From Siculibacillus sp. (GTDB taxonomy: Bacteria; Pseudomonadota; Alphaproteobacteria; Rhizobiales; Ancalomicrobiaceae): a DNA stretch of 59,184 bases. The notes under the pieces are model-generated. The model had not been told where the DNA came from, searched no databases, and was given only the letters and a program-made list of their open reading frames with translations. Positions 1-8,658 of the stretch are shown here, one piece after another (the first letter of the stretch is position 1; each line of letters starts with the position of its first letter). The translations under genes were made by a program, and so were the position numbers. Where the stretch lies: positions 1-59,184 of the forward strand of contig JAOTSD010000018.1 of NCBI GenBank assembly GCA_030247555.1, in the 5' to 3' direction.

Positions 1-73
1 GGCATGGACTTCTGATCGCAGATCGGAAGGCCATGAGGCCGCCCGCCGCCGAATGGCGCCGTCGGGCGGAATG

Positions 74-119
74 CCGAGAACACGAAAGGCGGCCTTCGGG
101 CCGCCTTTCGTGTTCTCGG
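74..119. terminator. Strong hairpin terminator
   Basis: A perfect inverted repeat with 21-base arms (74-94 and 99-119) closes on a TTCG tetraloop. There is no long T run after either arm. The stem length and very stable loop fit a transcription terminator for a gene ending left of the window, perhaps at the TGA at 13-15. It may work in both directions. Confidence 0.8.
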
Positions 120-295
120 GACTTCACGCACCGGCTCCGCCCGAGGCCCTCGTCGGGGGAGTTGCGATCGGGAAATGTCGCATTCGTCGGATCCCGTAAG
201 GAATATCGAAACGACGGTGCACTAAGATTTCTGCAAATCGTTCGAACCTCCGACACCTCCGCAGTCTCTCCGAGTTGCAGGAAATGGGGGGTCTG

Positions 296-1699
296 ATGCA
301 GTTTTTCTACTGGAACCCCAGCTTCGAGATCGGCATACCGTCGATCGACGTCCAGCATCGCCGTTTGGTCGATCTCATCAACGACCTCGCAACGGCGATC
401 ACCGACGGCGGCGAATTGCCGCAGGTCGAGACGTTGATCAACGAACTCAGCGATTATGCGGTTCGACACTTCGCCGACGAGGAACTCATCCTCGAACGCA
501 CCACCCTCTCCGAGGCCGAGAAGACGCGTCATCGTGAGAGCCATCGCGGCTTCGTCGAGAAGGTGCGCGAGATCGCCGCGCGCGACGACCTGATGAGCGC
601 CGACGTCTCCGAACGGGTACTCGAGTTCCTCATCACCTGGCTGGTGTCGCACATCCTCGGCTCCGACCGGAAGATCGCCAACGCCCTCGAGAGCCGATCC
701 GGTGACTGCGCCCGCCCGGCCGGCGACCTGTGCGAACAGAGCGTCGCGCAGGTGTTGATCAACGCCCTGAGCGAGACCGAACGCCGTTTCCGTCTGATCT
801 CCGATTATGCACCGGCGATCATCTGGGTCTGTGACCCGTCCGGCCGGCGCACCTACGTCAATCGCGCGTGGTGCGACTTCGTCGGGGTCGAGGAGGGCGG
901 CGACTGGACTGTCTCGGACACCGACCACGTCCATCCCGACGATCGGCTGGCCTACGCCCGGCGCATCGCCGAGGTGCTCGCCGAACCGAACCCCACCGAG
1001 ATCGAATATCGATTGCGCCGCGCCGGCGGCGGCTGGGGATGGCTGCTCGAGCGCATCCTGCCGCGCATCGACACCAACGGTGCCTTCATGGGTCTCGTGG
1101 CCTCGGCCGTCGACATCACCGCGATCAAGCAATCGGAGGAGGTGCTCGCCCGCGCCAATCACGACCTCGAGCAGGAAGTGGCGCTGCGCACAGCCGAACT
1201 CGAACGCCTGATGCGGATCGATCCGTTGACCGGGATCGGCAACCGTCGCGTCCTGATCGAGAAGCTCTCCGTCGCGATCGACGACGCCGAGCGCTCGGAT
1301 CTGCCGCTCACCGCCATCTTCGTCGACCTCGACCACTTCAAGCGGATCAACGACGCCTTCGGCCACCCGATCGGCGATCGGGTTCTCGTCCGCGTCGCCG
1401 CGAGCCTGCGCGCCAACCTGCGCGACGACGACCTCCTGTGCCGTTACGGCGGCGAAGAGTTCGTCATCGTTCTCGACCGGGTGACGGGCGAGGACGCTTG
1501 GCGCATCGCCGAGCGTCTGCGCGCCGCCATCGGCCGCATCCGCCTGCGCGACATCGACGCCGTCGTCTCGGCGAGCGCCGGCATCGCGGTCTGGCGGCCC
1601 GGCGAGGGCGCCGACGAATTTCTGGCGCGAGCCGACAAGGCTCTCTACCGAGCCAAGGAAGCCGGCCGCAACCGCTGCATCATGGACATGGCCGCCTGA
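296..1699 (+). CDS. Bacteriohemerythrin-PAS-GGDEF diguanylate cyclase
   Basis: Predicted cytoplasmic enzyme that makes cyclic di-GMP from two GTP under control of an oxygen-binding di-iron domain. Residues about 10-130 form a hemerythrin fold with the full ligand set H21, H58, E62, H79, H83, H119 and D124. Residues about 155-285 look like a PAS domain with the usual trailing PAC segment. The C-terminal GGDEF domain has an intact GGEEF active loop at 385-389 and an RxxD inhibitory I-site (RDDD) five residues before it, so product inhibition is expected. I prefer ATG 296 because a G-rich ribosome-binding stretch precedes it. The frame also opens at a TTG at 275 and an ATG at 284. It stands alone, with the convergent hisG gene downstream. 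The family assignment is firm; oxygen sensing is inferred from the ligands. Confidence 0.92.
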   Translation: MQFFYWNPSFEIGIPSIDVQHRRLVDLINDLATAITDGGELPQVETLINELSDYAVRHFADEELILERTTLSEAEKTRHRESHRGFVEKVREIAARDDLMSADVSERVLEFLITWLVSHILGSDRKIANALESRSGDCARPAGDLCEQSVAQVLINALSETERRFRLISDYAPAIIWVCDPSGRRTYVNRAWCDFVGVEEGGDWTVSDTDHVHPDDRLAYARRIAEVLAEPNPTEIEYRLRRAGGGWGWLLERILPRIDTNGAFMGLVASAVDITAIKQSEEVLARANHDLEQEVALRTAELERLMRIDPLTGIGNRRVLIEKLSVAIDDAERSDLPLTAIFVDLDHFKRINDAFGHPIGDRVLVRVAASLRANLRDDDLLCRYGGEEFVIVLDRVTGEDAWRIAERLRAAIGRIRLRDIDAVVSASAGIAVWRPGEGADEFLARADKALYRAKEAGRNRCIMDMAA

Positions 1700-1816
1700 G
1701 CGGCCTCGTCCGCGGATGCCCCATCACCGCCGGCGAACGTCGATGCCGGCCACGCTCCGCGGCAACCGCGATCACCACTCTCGGATGAAGAATGACGCCG
1801 TCGATGACGGCCGCAC

Positions 1817-2785
1817 TCACCCCAGCGCCGCGTCGAGCGCGTCGGCCATCTCGTTGGCGGCCGCGAAGACCCAATCGAGCTTCGACACCGTCACCATGTC
1901 GGCCCCGCGGGCTCTGAGCAGGTCGGCGACCCCCGCCACCTTGGCGGAGGGCACGTGCAGCGTCAGCGGTTGGCCGGCGACCGGCACGCCGAAGGGCGCC
2001 ACCGCGCCGAGAGCCGCCGCCGCCGCGATCGCCCCGGCGGCGTCGTCGAGCCTCGTGCGCACCTCGCGCGACCTCCGGGCGCGAGCCTCCGACGAGACGC
2101 GATCGAGGATGGCGCGCGCCCGGGCGCGGGCGAGACCCGACCACGCCGCCGTCTTCGAGGCGACGAGATGGGCCTGGCTCTTCAGGATGACGCCGTCGGC
2201 GAGGATCTTGAGATTGTTCGCCGCCAGCGTCGAGCCGGTGGTGGTGATGTCGACGATCGCCTCCGCCGCGCCCGCCGCCGGGGCGCCTTCGGTGGCGCCG
2301 AGGCTCTCGACGTTGCGATAGTCGGCGATGCCGTGCTCGGCGAAGAAGCGACGGGTGGTGTTGAGATACTTCGTCGCGATGCGGAGCTGATGGCCGTGGC
2401 GGGCGCGGAACTCCGCCGCCACGTCGCCGAGATCGGCCATGGTGACGACGTCGATCCACGCCTGCGGCACCGCCACGACCACGTCGGCGTATCCGAAGCC
2501 GAGTTCGGTGACGAGATGCACCTTCGACCCCCAGTCGGGGATGTTCTCTTGGACGAGATCGAGGCCGGTGACGCCGAAGTGGACATTGCCCGCCGCGATC
2601 TCCTTCGTGATCTCGGAGGCCGAGAGGAAAGCGATCTCGACGCCGTCGATGCCGCCGAGCCGGCCGCGGTAGTTGCGCGCCCCGCCCGGTTGCAGCACCG
2701 GCAACCCGGCGCGCTCGAAGAAGGCGTTGGTGTTCTCCTGCAGGCGGCCCTTCGACGGCACGCCGATGATGAGCCCGTCCGTCAT
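1817..2785 (-). CDS. hisG: ATP phosphoribosyltransferase, extended form
   Basis: Catalyses the first step of histidine synthesis, joining ATP and PRPP. The 322-residue product has the HisG N-terminus ([11 protein letters not shown]), the periplasmic-binding-like catalytic fold and a PRPP-binding loop (DITTTGSTL) near residue 175. Short HisG proteins that depend on HisZ are about 210-240 residues. This one carries roughly 80 extra C-terminal residues with an alternating hydrophobic pattern resembling the ACT-like regulatory domain of long HisG. The start overlaps the hisZ stop by four bases (ATGA), so translation is probably coupled. It is the last gene of a hisS-hisZ-hisG set. Confidence 0.93.
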   Translation of the reverse strand: MTDGLIIGVPSKGRLQENTNAFFERAGLPVLQPGGARNYRGRLGGIDGVEIAFLSASEITKEIAAGNVHFGVTGLDLVQENIPDWGSKVHLVTELGFGYADVVVAVPQAWIDVVTMADLGDVAAEFRARHGHQLRIATKYLNTTRRFFAEHGIADYRNVESLGATEGAPAAGAAEAIVDITTTGSTLAANNLKILADGVILKSQAHLVASKTAAWSGLARARARAILDRVSSEARARRSREVRTRLDDAAGAIAAAAALGAVAPFGVPVAGQPLTLHVPSAKVAGVADLLRARGADMVTVSKLDWVFAAANEMADALDAALG

Positions 2786-4050
2786 GCCCGCTCTCCCAGT
2801 TCCTGTCCGTAGCCGGTCAGCCCCAAGCGATCGAGCCACATCGAGAAGCCGCAGGCGGCGACCGGCTTCGGGCTGCCGAGCCGTTCGAGGAGACCGTCGT
2901 AGCGACCGCCACCGATCACCGGCCGGTCGTCGCCACGATCCGGGTCGCGCATCTCGAAGACGAAGCCGGTGTAGTAGTCGAGGTTGCGGCCGAAATCGGC
3001 GCGGAAGACCGGCCGATCGAGCTCGATGCCGCAATCGCGGAAGGCGTCGTTGCGGCGCGCGAAGAGGTCGATCGCCGCGTCCATGTCGATCCCGGTCTCC
3101 GCCCGGAAGGCGTCGAGCGCATCGACCGCACGCTCCGGCGAGGCGGTGATGGCGAGGAAGCGGCCGAGAACGTCGCCCGCCTCGCGCGTCAACCCGCCGG
3201 TCGAGGCGAGCGCGGCGCGTTCGAGGAAGCGTTCGGCGATCTCGTGGGCCGAGCGTCCGCCGACGGTGGCGATGCCGGCGAGCCCGAGCAGGTCCTCGAC
3301 GAGATTGCGCGCCTCTTCCGGCTTCGATCCGGCGAGCGCCCCGAGGATGCCGGCGTGGCGCAACGCCTCCGCGTCGCCCTCGCCGGCGGCGAGGCGGCGG
3401 ATGGTGGCGATCAGCCGCTCGGGCGTGCCGAACAGGCCGCGCAGCCGGCGGCGCAGCGGCGCGGCGAGCCCGAGGCCCTCGAGCAACGCCAAGAACAGGC
3501 CCTCGTCGCCGATCTTCACCTGCGGCGCATCGACGGCGAAGAGGCTGCCGGCCTCGTGGGCGAGCGCCAACACGTCGGCGTCGGCCGCCGCCCGGTCCTC
3601 GTTGCCGAAGAGCTCGATGCCGGCCTGGAGGAATTCCGCGCTCTCCGCCGTCCGCTGGCGGAACACCGGCCCGAAATAGCCGAGCGCCGCCTCGCGCCCC
3701 GGCTCGCCGTGCTCGAGATAGTGCCGGCAGATCGGAATGGTGAAGTCGGGGCGCAGGCACAGTTCCCGGCCGTCGGCGTCCGAGGTCAGGAACAGCCGGC
3801 GGCGGATGTCCTCGCCGGCGGTGTCGAGAAAGAGATCGGCCGGCAGCAGGATCGCCGGCTCGACCATCTCGGCCTCGACTTCGCGCTGGAACAGCGCCAC
3901 CAGTTCGGCGGTCGGATCGAAGGCGGAGAGCGCGTCGCCCTCGGCGCCGCCGTCGAGCACCTCGGCCAGCGCCTCCGGGGTCTCGATCCCGGCCTGCGCC
4001 AGCATCGCCAGCATTTCGGCCTCGAGGGCCTTCGGGGTGTTCGGCGCCAT
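2782..4050 (-). CDS. hisZ: ATP phosphoribosyltransferase regulatory subunit
   Basis: HisZ is a histidyl-tRNA-synthetase-like protein without tRNA-charging activity that pairs with HisG and mediates histidine feedback. The 422-residue product shows the class II synthetase core: a substrate-site segment [16 protein letters not shown] near residue 95, a motif-2-like stretch YFGPVFRQR, and a C-terminal [11 protein letters not shown] motif. The N-terminus has about 35 residues before the synthetase-like core. ATG 4050 is preceded by GGGAG at a good distance. It lies 69 bases downstream of hisS and overlaps hisG by ATGA. Confidence 0.93.
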   Translation of the reverse strand: MAPNTPKALEAEMLAMLAQAGIETPEALAEVLDGGAEGDALSAFDPTAELVALFQREVEAEMVEPAILLPADLFLDTAGEDIRRRLFLTSDADGRELCLRPDFTIPICRHYLEHGEPGREAALGYFGPVFRQRTAESAEFLQAGIELFGNEDRAAADADVLALAHEAGSLFAVDAPQVKIGDEGLFLALLEGLGLAAPLRRRLRGLFGTPERLIATIRRLAAGEGDAEALRHAGILGALAGSKPEEARNLVEDLLGLAGIATVGGRSAHEIAERFLERAALASTGGLTREAGDVLGRFLAITASPERAVDALDAFRAETGIDMDAAIDLFARRNDAFRDCGIELDRPVFRADFGRNLDYYTGFVFEMRDPDRGDDRPVIGGGRYDGLLERLGSPKPVAACGFSMWLDRLGLTGYGQELGERA

Positions 4051-4119
4051 GGGGTCACTCCCGGAAGAGGCGTCGTGGAGGGGAGTTCGCGGTTCGCGCC
4101 GGCGGCGCGGCCTGCGGGA

Positions 4120-5697
4120 TCACGAATGTCGGGCGAGGATGTCGCGGACGGCGTCGACCATCTCGGCGACCGGCACCTCGACCTGGGCCGGACGGGCCGC
4201 CTTGTAGTCGGCGTTCGACTTGAAGGCTTCCGCGGCCTTGGCGCCCTCGATCAGATCCTTGATCTGGACGACCCCGGCCTCGCGCTCGTTCGAGCCCTGT
4301 ATGATGACGCAAGGCGCCTTGCGGCGGTCGGCGTATTTCATCTGCGCCTTCATGCCCGACGAGCCGAGATACATCTCCGAGCGGATGCCGGCGTCGCGCA
4401 AGGCCTTGGTCAGCGCGAGGTAGGCGCCGGTCTCGGCCTTGTCCATGACCAGCACGACCACCGGCCCGAGGTCCTCGGACGCCGCCAGCACCGGGCTCTT
4501 GACCGCCTTCAGCGCCGACATCAGCCGCGACACGCCGATCGAGAAACCGGTCGCCGGAGCGGGTTCGGAGAGGAAGCGCGACACCAGCCCGTCGTAGCGC
4601 CCGCCACCGCCGACCGAACCGAAGCGGACGATCTGGCCTCTTTCGTTCGGAATTTCAAACGTGAGTTCAGTTTCGTACACAAGACCAGTATAGTACTCTA
4701 GCCCACGGACAACCGCGAAACTTGTCTGAATTCGATCTTCCCCGTAGCCCGACGCTTCAACGATCAATCGAACTTCATTCAGTTCGGTAATGCCATCCCG
4801 AATCAACTGATTGCTCATGATCGATTCGGCGAAGCGCTCACTTCGCTCGATCGTCGCCGGAATTCTGAACAGGATTCCGCCTTTCATATTGGCGAGAGCG
4901 GGGTTGTCGCGAGGCACGAGCTTGGCACTCGGGTTATGAGAGACGTCTATCTCCAAGAACCCGAGAACCACGTCAATCTGCTCTGGATCGAGACCGGCCC
5001 CCTTGGTGAAGTCGCCCGACTTGTCCTTCGGGTTCTCCCAACGTCCGACACCAAGAAGATCACGAACGCCGCTGCTACCAACCTTGTCGAGCTTGTCGAT
5101 GGCGCGCAGCACCGTCAGGCGCTTGCCGGCGTGCTCGTCACCGGAAAGGCCGATCGCCTCCATCACCCCGTCGAGGACCTTGCGGTTGTTGACCTTGACC
5201 ACGTACTGGCCGCGCTTCAGACCCACCGCCTCCATCGCGTCGGCCATCATCATGCAGATCTCGGCATCCGCCGCGACGCTGCCCGCGCCCACCGTGTCGG
5301 CGTCGAACTGCATGAACTGGCGGAAGCGGCCGGGACCGGGCTTCTCGTTGCGGAACACCCAGCCGCAGCGATAGCTGCGATAGGGCTTGGGGATCTGCGT
5401 CCAGTTCTCGGCGGCGAAGCGGGCGAGGGGAGCCGTCAGATCGTAGCGGAGCGAAAGCCACTGCTCGTCGTCGTCCTGGACCGAGAAGACGCCCTCGTTG
5501 GGCCGGTCCTGATCGGGCAGGAACTTGCCGAGCGCGTCGGTGTATTCGATGAGCGGCGTCTCCACCGCCTCGAAACCGTAGAGCTCGTAGATCTCGCGGA
5601 TCTTGGCGAGCATCGCCTCGGTCGCCTTGACGTCGGCCGGTCCGCGATCGACGAAGCCACGCGGCACGCGCGCCTTCGGTTTCGTCTCGTTCGCCAT
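4120..5697 (-). CDS. hisS: Histidyl-tRNA synthetase
   Basis: Charges tRNA-His. The 525-residue product has the class II synthetase motifs: motif 2 around [17 protein letters not shown], the HisA signature RGLEYYTG near residue 332, the [13 protein letters not shown] motif 3 region, and a C-terminal anticodon-binding domain. It is longer than the roughly 420 residues of E. coli HisRS, as is usual in alphaproteobacteria. ATG 5697 follows an AAGGACGG ribosome-binding site; the frame opens at 5727 but that start has no support. Residues about 200-354 are encoded by DNA with lower GC and unusual codons (see the patch at 4636-5090), yet the reading frame and motifs are intact. First gene of the hisS-hisZ-hisG cluster. 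Confidence 0.95.
   Translation of the reverse strand: MANETKPKARVPRGFVDRGPADVKATEAMLAKIREIYELYGFEAVETPLIEYTDALGKFLPDQDRPNEGVFSVQDDDEQWLSLRYDLTAPLARFAAENWTQIPKPYRSYRCGWVFRNEKPGPGRFRQFMQFDADTVGAGSVAADAEICMMMADAMEAVGLKRGQYVVKVNNRKVLDGVMEAIGLSGDEHAGKRLTVLRAIDKLDKVGSSGVRDLLGVGRWENPKDKSGDFTKGAGLDPEQIDVVLGFLEIDVSHNPSAKLVPRDNPALANMKGGILFRIPATIERSERFAESIMSNQLIRDGITELNEVRLIVEASGYGEDRIQTSFAVVRGLEYYTGLVYETELTFEIPNERGQIVRFGSVGGGGRYDGLVSRFLSEPAPATGFSIGVSRLMSALKAVKSPVLAASEDLGPVVVLVMDKAETGAYLALTKALRDAGIRSEMYLGSSGMKAQMKYADRRKAPCVIIQGSNEREAGVVQIKDLIEGAKAAEAFKSNADYKAARPAQVEVPVAEMVDAVRDILARHS
4636..5090. other. Low-GC, atypical-codon patch inside hisS
   Basis: Base composition drops sharply here and recovers on both sides inside the same gene. 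By hand count 28 of 60 bases at 4681-4740 and 32 of 60 at 4741-4800 are G or C, while the flanking coding sequence is far richer. The minus-strand codons include CTA, ACA, ACT, TAT and AGA, which are almost absent from neighbouring genes. The edges are approximate. No repeats, stops or frameshifts mark them, so this looks like replacement of an internal segment by homologous DNA and not an insertion. Confidence 0.75.
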
Positions 5698-6008
5698 CGA
5701 TCCACCCGTCCTTCGTCGATCCAACACGAAAACCCGCGCATCCGCGCGGGGTCGCGAGGTTCCTAGACCGGATCGCCGCGCCGGACAAGCACCGCCCCCC
5801 CGCCGGTCGGGCGGCGCCCCGCGACGACACGGCGGTGGTGGCGCGGCGGAGTGTCACGATGGCGCGAGCGGCCGGCCGCCATTCCGTCGGGGCGATTGAA
5901 ATTCCCCCACACTTCCGCCACGGTTCGCCCTCATTCCGCAGTGCGACACGGCCGCCGCCGCAACCGCCGTCGTCGCACCGCCGAAACCTTTCGAAAGATC
6001 CGCCTCCG
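5698..6008. other. Divergent leader region between hisS and a glycosyltransferase
   Basis: This 311-base gap must hold promoters for hisS (minus) and the glycosyltransferase (plus). The clearest structure is the hairpin at 5733-5750. No His-rich leader peptide is apparent on the minus strand. I could not assign a convincing -35/-10 pair in either direction. Confidence 0.5.
5733..5750 (-). promoter_or_regulatory. Terminator-like hairpin in the hisS leader
   Basis: Two perfect 7-base GC arms (5733-5739 and 5744-5750) enclose a 4-base loop. On the minus strand the stem is followed at once by TTTT, and the hisS start lies 35 bases further on. The gene upstream points away, so no minus-strand gene needs a terminator here. 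An attenuator in the hisS leader is a reasonable inference. Confidence 0.5.
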
Positions 6009-7130
6009 ATGGAAGCCGCCGTGCACTTCGCCGCCGCCTCGAACGTCGCGCCCGAACTGTCGGTCGTCGTCCCGACCTACAAGGAGCGCGCCAACGTGCC
6101 CGAGTTGGTGCGTCTGCTCGACGCGACGCTCGGCGGAATCGACTGGGAGGTGATCTTCGTCGACGACGACAGTCCGGACGGCACCTGGGAAGTGGCCAAG
6201 CAGATCTCTCGGCGCGACCCACGGGTGCGCTGCCTGCGCCGCGTCGGTCGTCGCGGCCTCGCCGGCGCCTGCATCGAGGGCATCCTGTCGTCGTCGGCGC
6301 CGACCGTGGCGGTGATGGACGCCGACCTCCAGCACGACGAGACGCTGCTGCCGAAGATGCTCGACGCGATCCGCGGTGGCGCCGAACTGGTGGTCGGCAG
6401 CCGCTACGTCGAGGGTGGCTCGCAGGGCGACGGCTTCTCGCGCATCCGCGCCTGGGGCAGCGAGACGGCGACCGGCCTCGCCCGGCGCTTCCTCGACATC
6501 GACCTCACCGACCCGATGAGCGGCTTCTTCATGATCCGCCGCGAGAAGGTCGAGGCGGTGGCCGACCAGCTGTCGCGCGAGGGCTTCAAGATCCTGCTCG
6601 ACATCGTCGCCTCCTCGCCGGAGCCGTTGAAGACGGTCGAGTTGCCCTTCACCTTCCGCGAACGAGTCGCCGGCGAATCGAAGCTCGACAGCCTGGTGAC
6701 CGCCGAATACCTCGGCCTGCTCGTCTCCAAGCTCTCCGGCGGCACGGTGCCGGTGCGCTTCCTGATGTTCCTCGCGGTCGGCGCCTCCGGCATCGTCGTC
6801 CATCTCGCCGCGCTCAAGGTGGCGTTGCACGTCTTCACCACCAGCTTCGCCTGGGGCGAGTTCGTCGCCACCGTGGTGGCGATGACCTGGAACTTCCTGC
6901 TCAACAACCACCTGACCTACCGCGACCGCCGCCTCACCGGCTTCGCCTTCGTCTGGGGCCTCCTGACCTTCTACGTCGTCTGTTCCTTCGGCACGATCGC
7001 CAACATCGGCGTCGCCAACAGCCTCTTCGAAATGGCCGGCACAGGCCCGTGGGTCGCCGGTTTCGCCGGCGCGGTGATGAGCGCGGTGTTCAACTACGTC
7101 GTCTCCGCCACTCTCACCTGGCGCAAGTGA
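6009..7130 (+). CDS. Dolichol-phosphate-mannose-synthase-like glycosyltransferase with GtrA domain
   Basis: Predicted to move a sugar from a nucleotide donor to a polyprenyl phosphate carrier at the cytoplasmic membrane. Residues about 18-250 are a family 2 glycosyltransferase with the start VVPTYKERANVPEL, the VDDDSPDGT acidic motif and a MDADLQHD metal-binding motif, typical of DPM1-like enzymes. Residues about 260-370 carry four predicted membrane helices of the GtrA type, including the WNFLLNNHLTYRDRR signature. ATG 6009 was chosen because the glycosyltransferase fold begins soon after it; its ribosome-binding site is weak. The next gene, a family 39-like transferase, starts 2 bases after its stop. 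The pair probably supplies and uses a lipid-linked sugar for envelope glycan modification. Confidence 0.9.
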   Translation: MEAAVHFAAASNVAPELSVVVPTYKERANVPELVRLLDATLGGIDWEVIFVDDDSPDGTWEVAKQISRRDPRVRCLRRVGRRGLAGACIEGILSSSAPTVAVMDADLQHDETLLPKMLDAIRGGAELVVGSRYVEGGSQGDGFSRIRAWGSETATGLARRFLDIDLTDPMSGFFMIRREKVEAVADQLSREGFKILLDIVASSPEPLKTVELPFTFRERVAGESKLDSLVTAEYLGLLVSKLSGGTVPVRFLMFLAVGASGIVVHLAALKVALHVFTTSFAWGEFVATVVAMTWNFLLNNHLTYRDRRLTGFAFVWGLLTFYVVCSFGTIANIGVANSLFEMAGTGPWVAGFAGAVMSAVFNYVVSATLTWRK

Positions 7131-7132
7131 GG

Positions 7133-8641
7133 ATGCCGGTGGCGGCGACGGATCCCACGACGCGCCCGCCGGTCGGCCGGCCGCCGCTCCCGCTCCTCGG
7201 CGCGCTGGTCGGCCTCCTCGCCGTCCGTCTCCTCGTCGCCGCCTTCGCCGGCGTCACCGACGACGAGGCCTATTACCGCCTGTGGTCGCTGGGTTTGCGG
7301 GCCGGCTACTACGACCACGCGCCCGCGGTCGCCTTCTTCATTCGAGCGGGGCGCGAACTCCTCGGCGACACCGCCCTCGGCTTGCGGCTGTTCTCGCCCG
7401 TCGCCACCTTCGTCGGCTCGCTCCTGCTGTGGCGGACGGTGGCGCTCGTCGACGGGCGCGCCGTTGCCCTGCGCGCCGTCGTCTTCTTCAACGCCATGAT
7501 CCTGATCGGCGCCGGCTCGGTGTTGATGACCCCCGACACGCCTTCGGTGTTCTTCTGGGGCGCGACCGTGTGGGCGCTGGCCGAGCTCACCGCCTCGCGC
7601 GATCCGCGGTGGTGGCTCGTCGTCGGGCTCGCCGCCGGCCTCGGGCTCTGCTCGAAATATTCGGTGCTCTTCCTCGGCCTCGGCATCGTGGTGTGGCTCG
7701 TCGGCACGCGTGAGAGCCGGCGTTGGTTCGCCTCCTGGCAACTGTGGGCCGGTGGTGCCCTCGCCCTGGCGGTCTTCGCGCCGGTGGTGGCGTGGAACGC
7801 CGATCACGACTGGATCTCCTTCGCCAAACAGTTCGGCCGCACCGTGCCGCGCGGCCTGCGGCCGGAGAAGGCGGCCGAGTTCCTCGGGGTGCAATGGCTG
7901 CTGATCGGCCTACCGCTGGCGCCCTTGGCGATATGGGGCGCGGTGCGGACGGCACGCGCGTGGATCGGCGGGGAGGGGGCCGGGGTCGCCCTGCCGCTCG
8001 CCACGTCGTCGCCCTTCCTCGCCTACCTGCTCTTCCACTCGGTCCACGGGGGCGTCGAGGGCAACTGGCCGGCGCCGCTCTACGCCGGCCTCGCGTGGAT
8101 GACGGCTCGCGCCGTCGCCGCGTCGCCCGCGCTCGCCGGCCGGCCGGCGCGCGTCGCCGGAGCCGCCGCCCGCCTCGCCGCGCCGCTCGGCTTCGGCCTG
8201 ACGTTCCTGCTCTATCTCCATGCGACCGTGGCGCTGGTGGTGTCGCCGCCCGAGCGCGACCCGACGGCGCAGATGCGCGGCTGGGAGGGTTTCTCCGCCG
8301 AGATCGAGGCGCTGCGGCTCGAGACCGGCGCCGCCTGGATCGCGGTGCCGAGCTACACCCTCGCCGCGCAATTCGCCCGCCACCTCGGCACCGAGCGCGT
8401 CGTGCAACTCGGCGAACCGGCGCGCTGGGCCCATCTGCCGGTGCCGCCGCCCGATCCGGCGATGCTGGCCGAGCCGGCGCTCTTCGTCGCCCGCCTCGCC
8501 AAGAACCCGCGATCCGACTTCGCCGAGCGCTTCGAGCGGGTCGAGAGCCTCGGCACCCGCACCCGCACCCTGCGCGGGCGGGTGGTCGACACCTACACCG
8601 TCCATCTCCTGTCGCGGCCGAAGGGCGATCCGCGTCGCTGA
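7133..8641 (+). CDS. ArnT/PMT-like membrane glycosyltransferase (family 39/83)
   Basis: Polytopic membrane protein of 502 residues, likely using a polyprenyl-phosphate sugar made by the preceding gene. The first periplasmic loop shows the acidic DDEAYYRLWS motif, followed by YYDHAPAVAFFIRAG, as in the ArnT/PMT_2 family. Around ten hydrophobic segments follow. The C-terminal 120 residues are hydrophilic. ATG 7133 lies 2 bases after the upstream stop, with AGTGAGG overlapping the end of that gene, so the two are a translationally linked pair. The acceptor cannot be read from sequence; lipid A or another envelope glycan is a guess from the family. Confidence 0.88.
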   Translation: MPVAATDPTTRPPVGRPPLPLLGALVGLLAVRLLVAAFAGVTDDEAYYRLWSLGLRAGYYDHAPAVAFFIRAGRELLGDTALGLRLFSPVATFVGSLLLWRTVALVDGRAVALRAVVFFNAMILIGAGSVLMTPDTPSVFFWGATVWALAELTASRDPRWWLVVGLAAGLGLCSKYSVLFLGLGIVVWLVGTRESRRWFASWQLWAGGALALAVFAPVVAWNADHDWISFAKQFGRTVPRGLRPEKAAEFLGVQWLLIGLPLAPLAIWGAVRTARAWIGGEGAGVALPLATSSPFLAYLLFHSVHGGVEGNWPAPLYAGLAWMTARAVAASPALAGRPARVAGAAARLAAPLGFGLTFLLYLHATVALVVSPPERDPTAQMRGWEGFSAEIEALRLETGAAWIAVPSYTLAAQFARHLGTERVVQLGEPARWAHLPVPPPDPAMLAEPALFVARLAKNPRSDFAERFERVESLGTRTRTLRGRVVDTYTVHLLSRPKGDPRR

Positions 8642-8658
8642 CGCTCGGGTGGCCGGCC

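Noticed and set aside
1-15. Possible last codons of an upstream plus-strand gene ending at TGA 13-15
   Set aside because: Only four codons are visible, which is too little to support a gene, although the following terminator makes it plausible.
33-296. 87-codon frame at the left edge
   Set aside because: It runs straight through a 46-base terminator hairpin and has no recognisable product.
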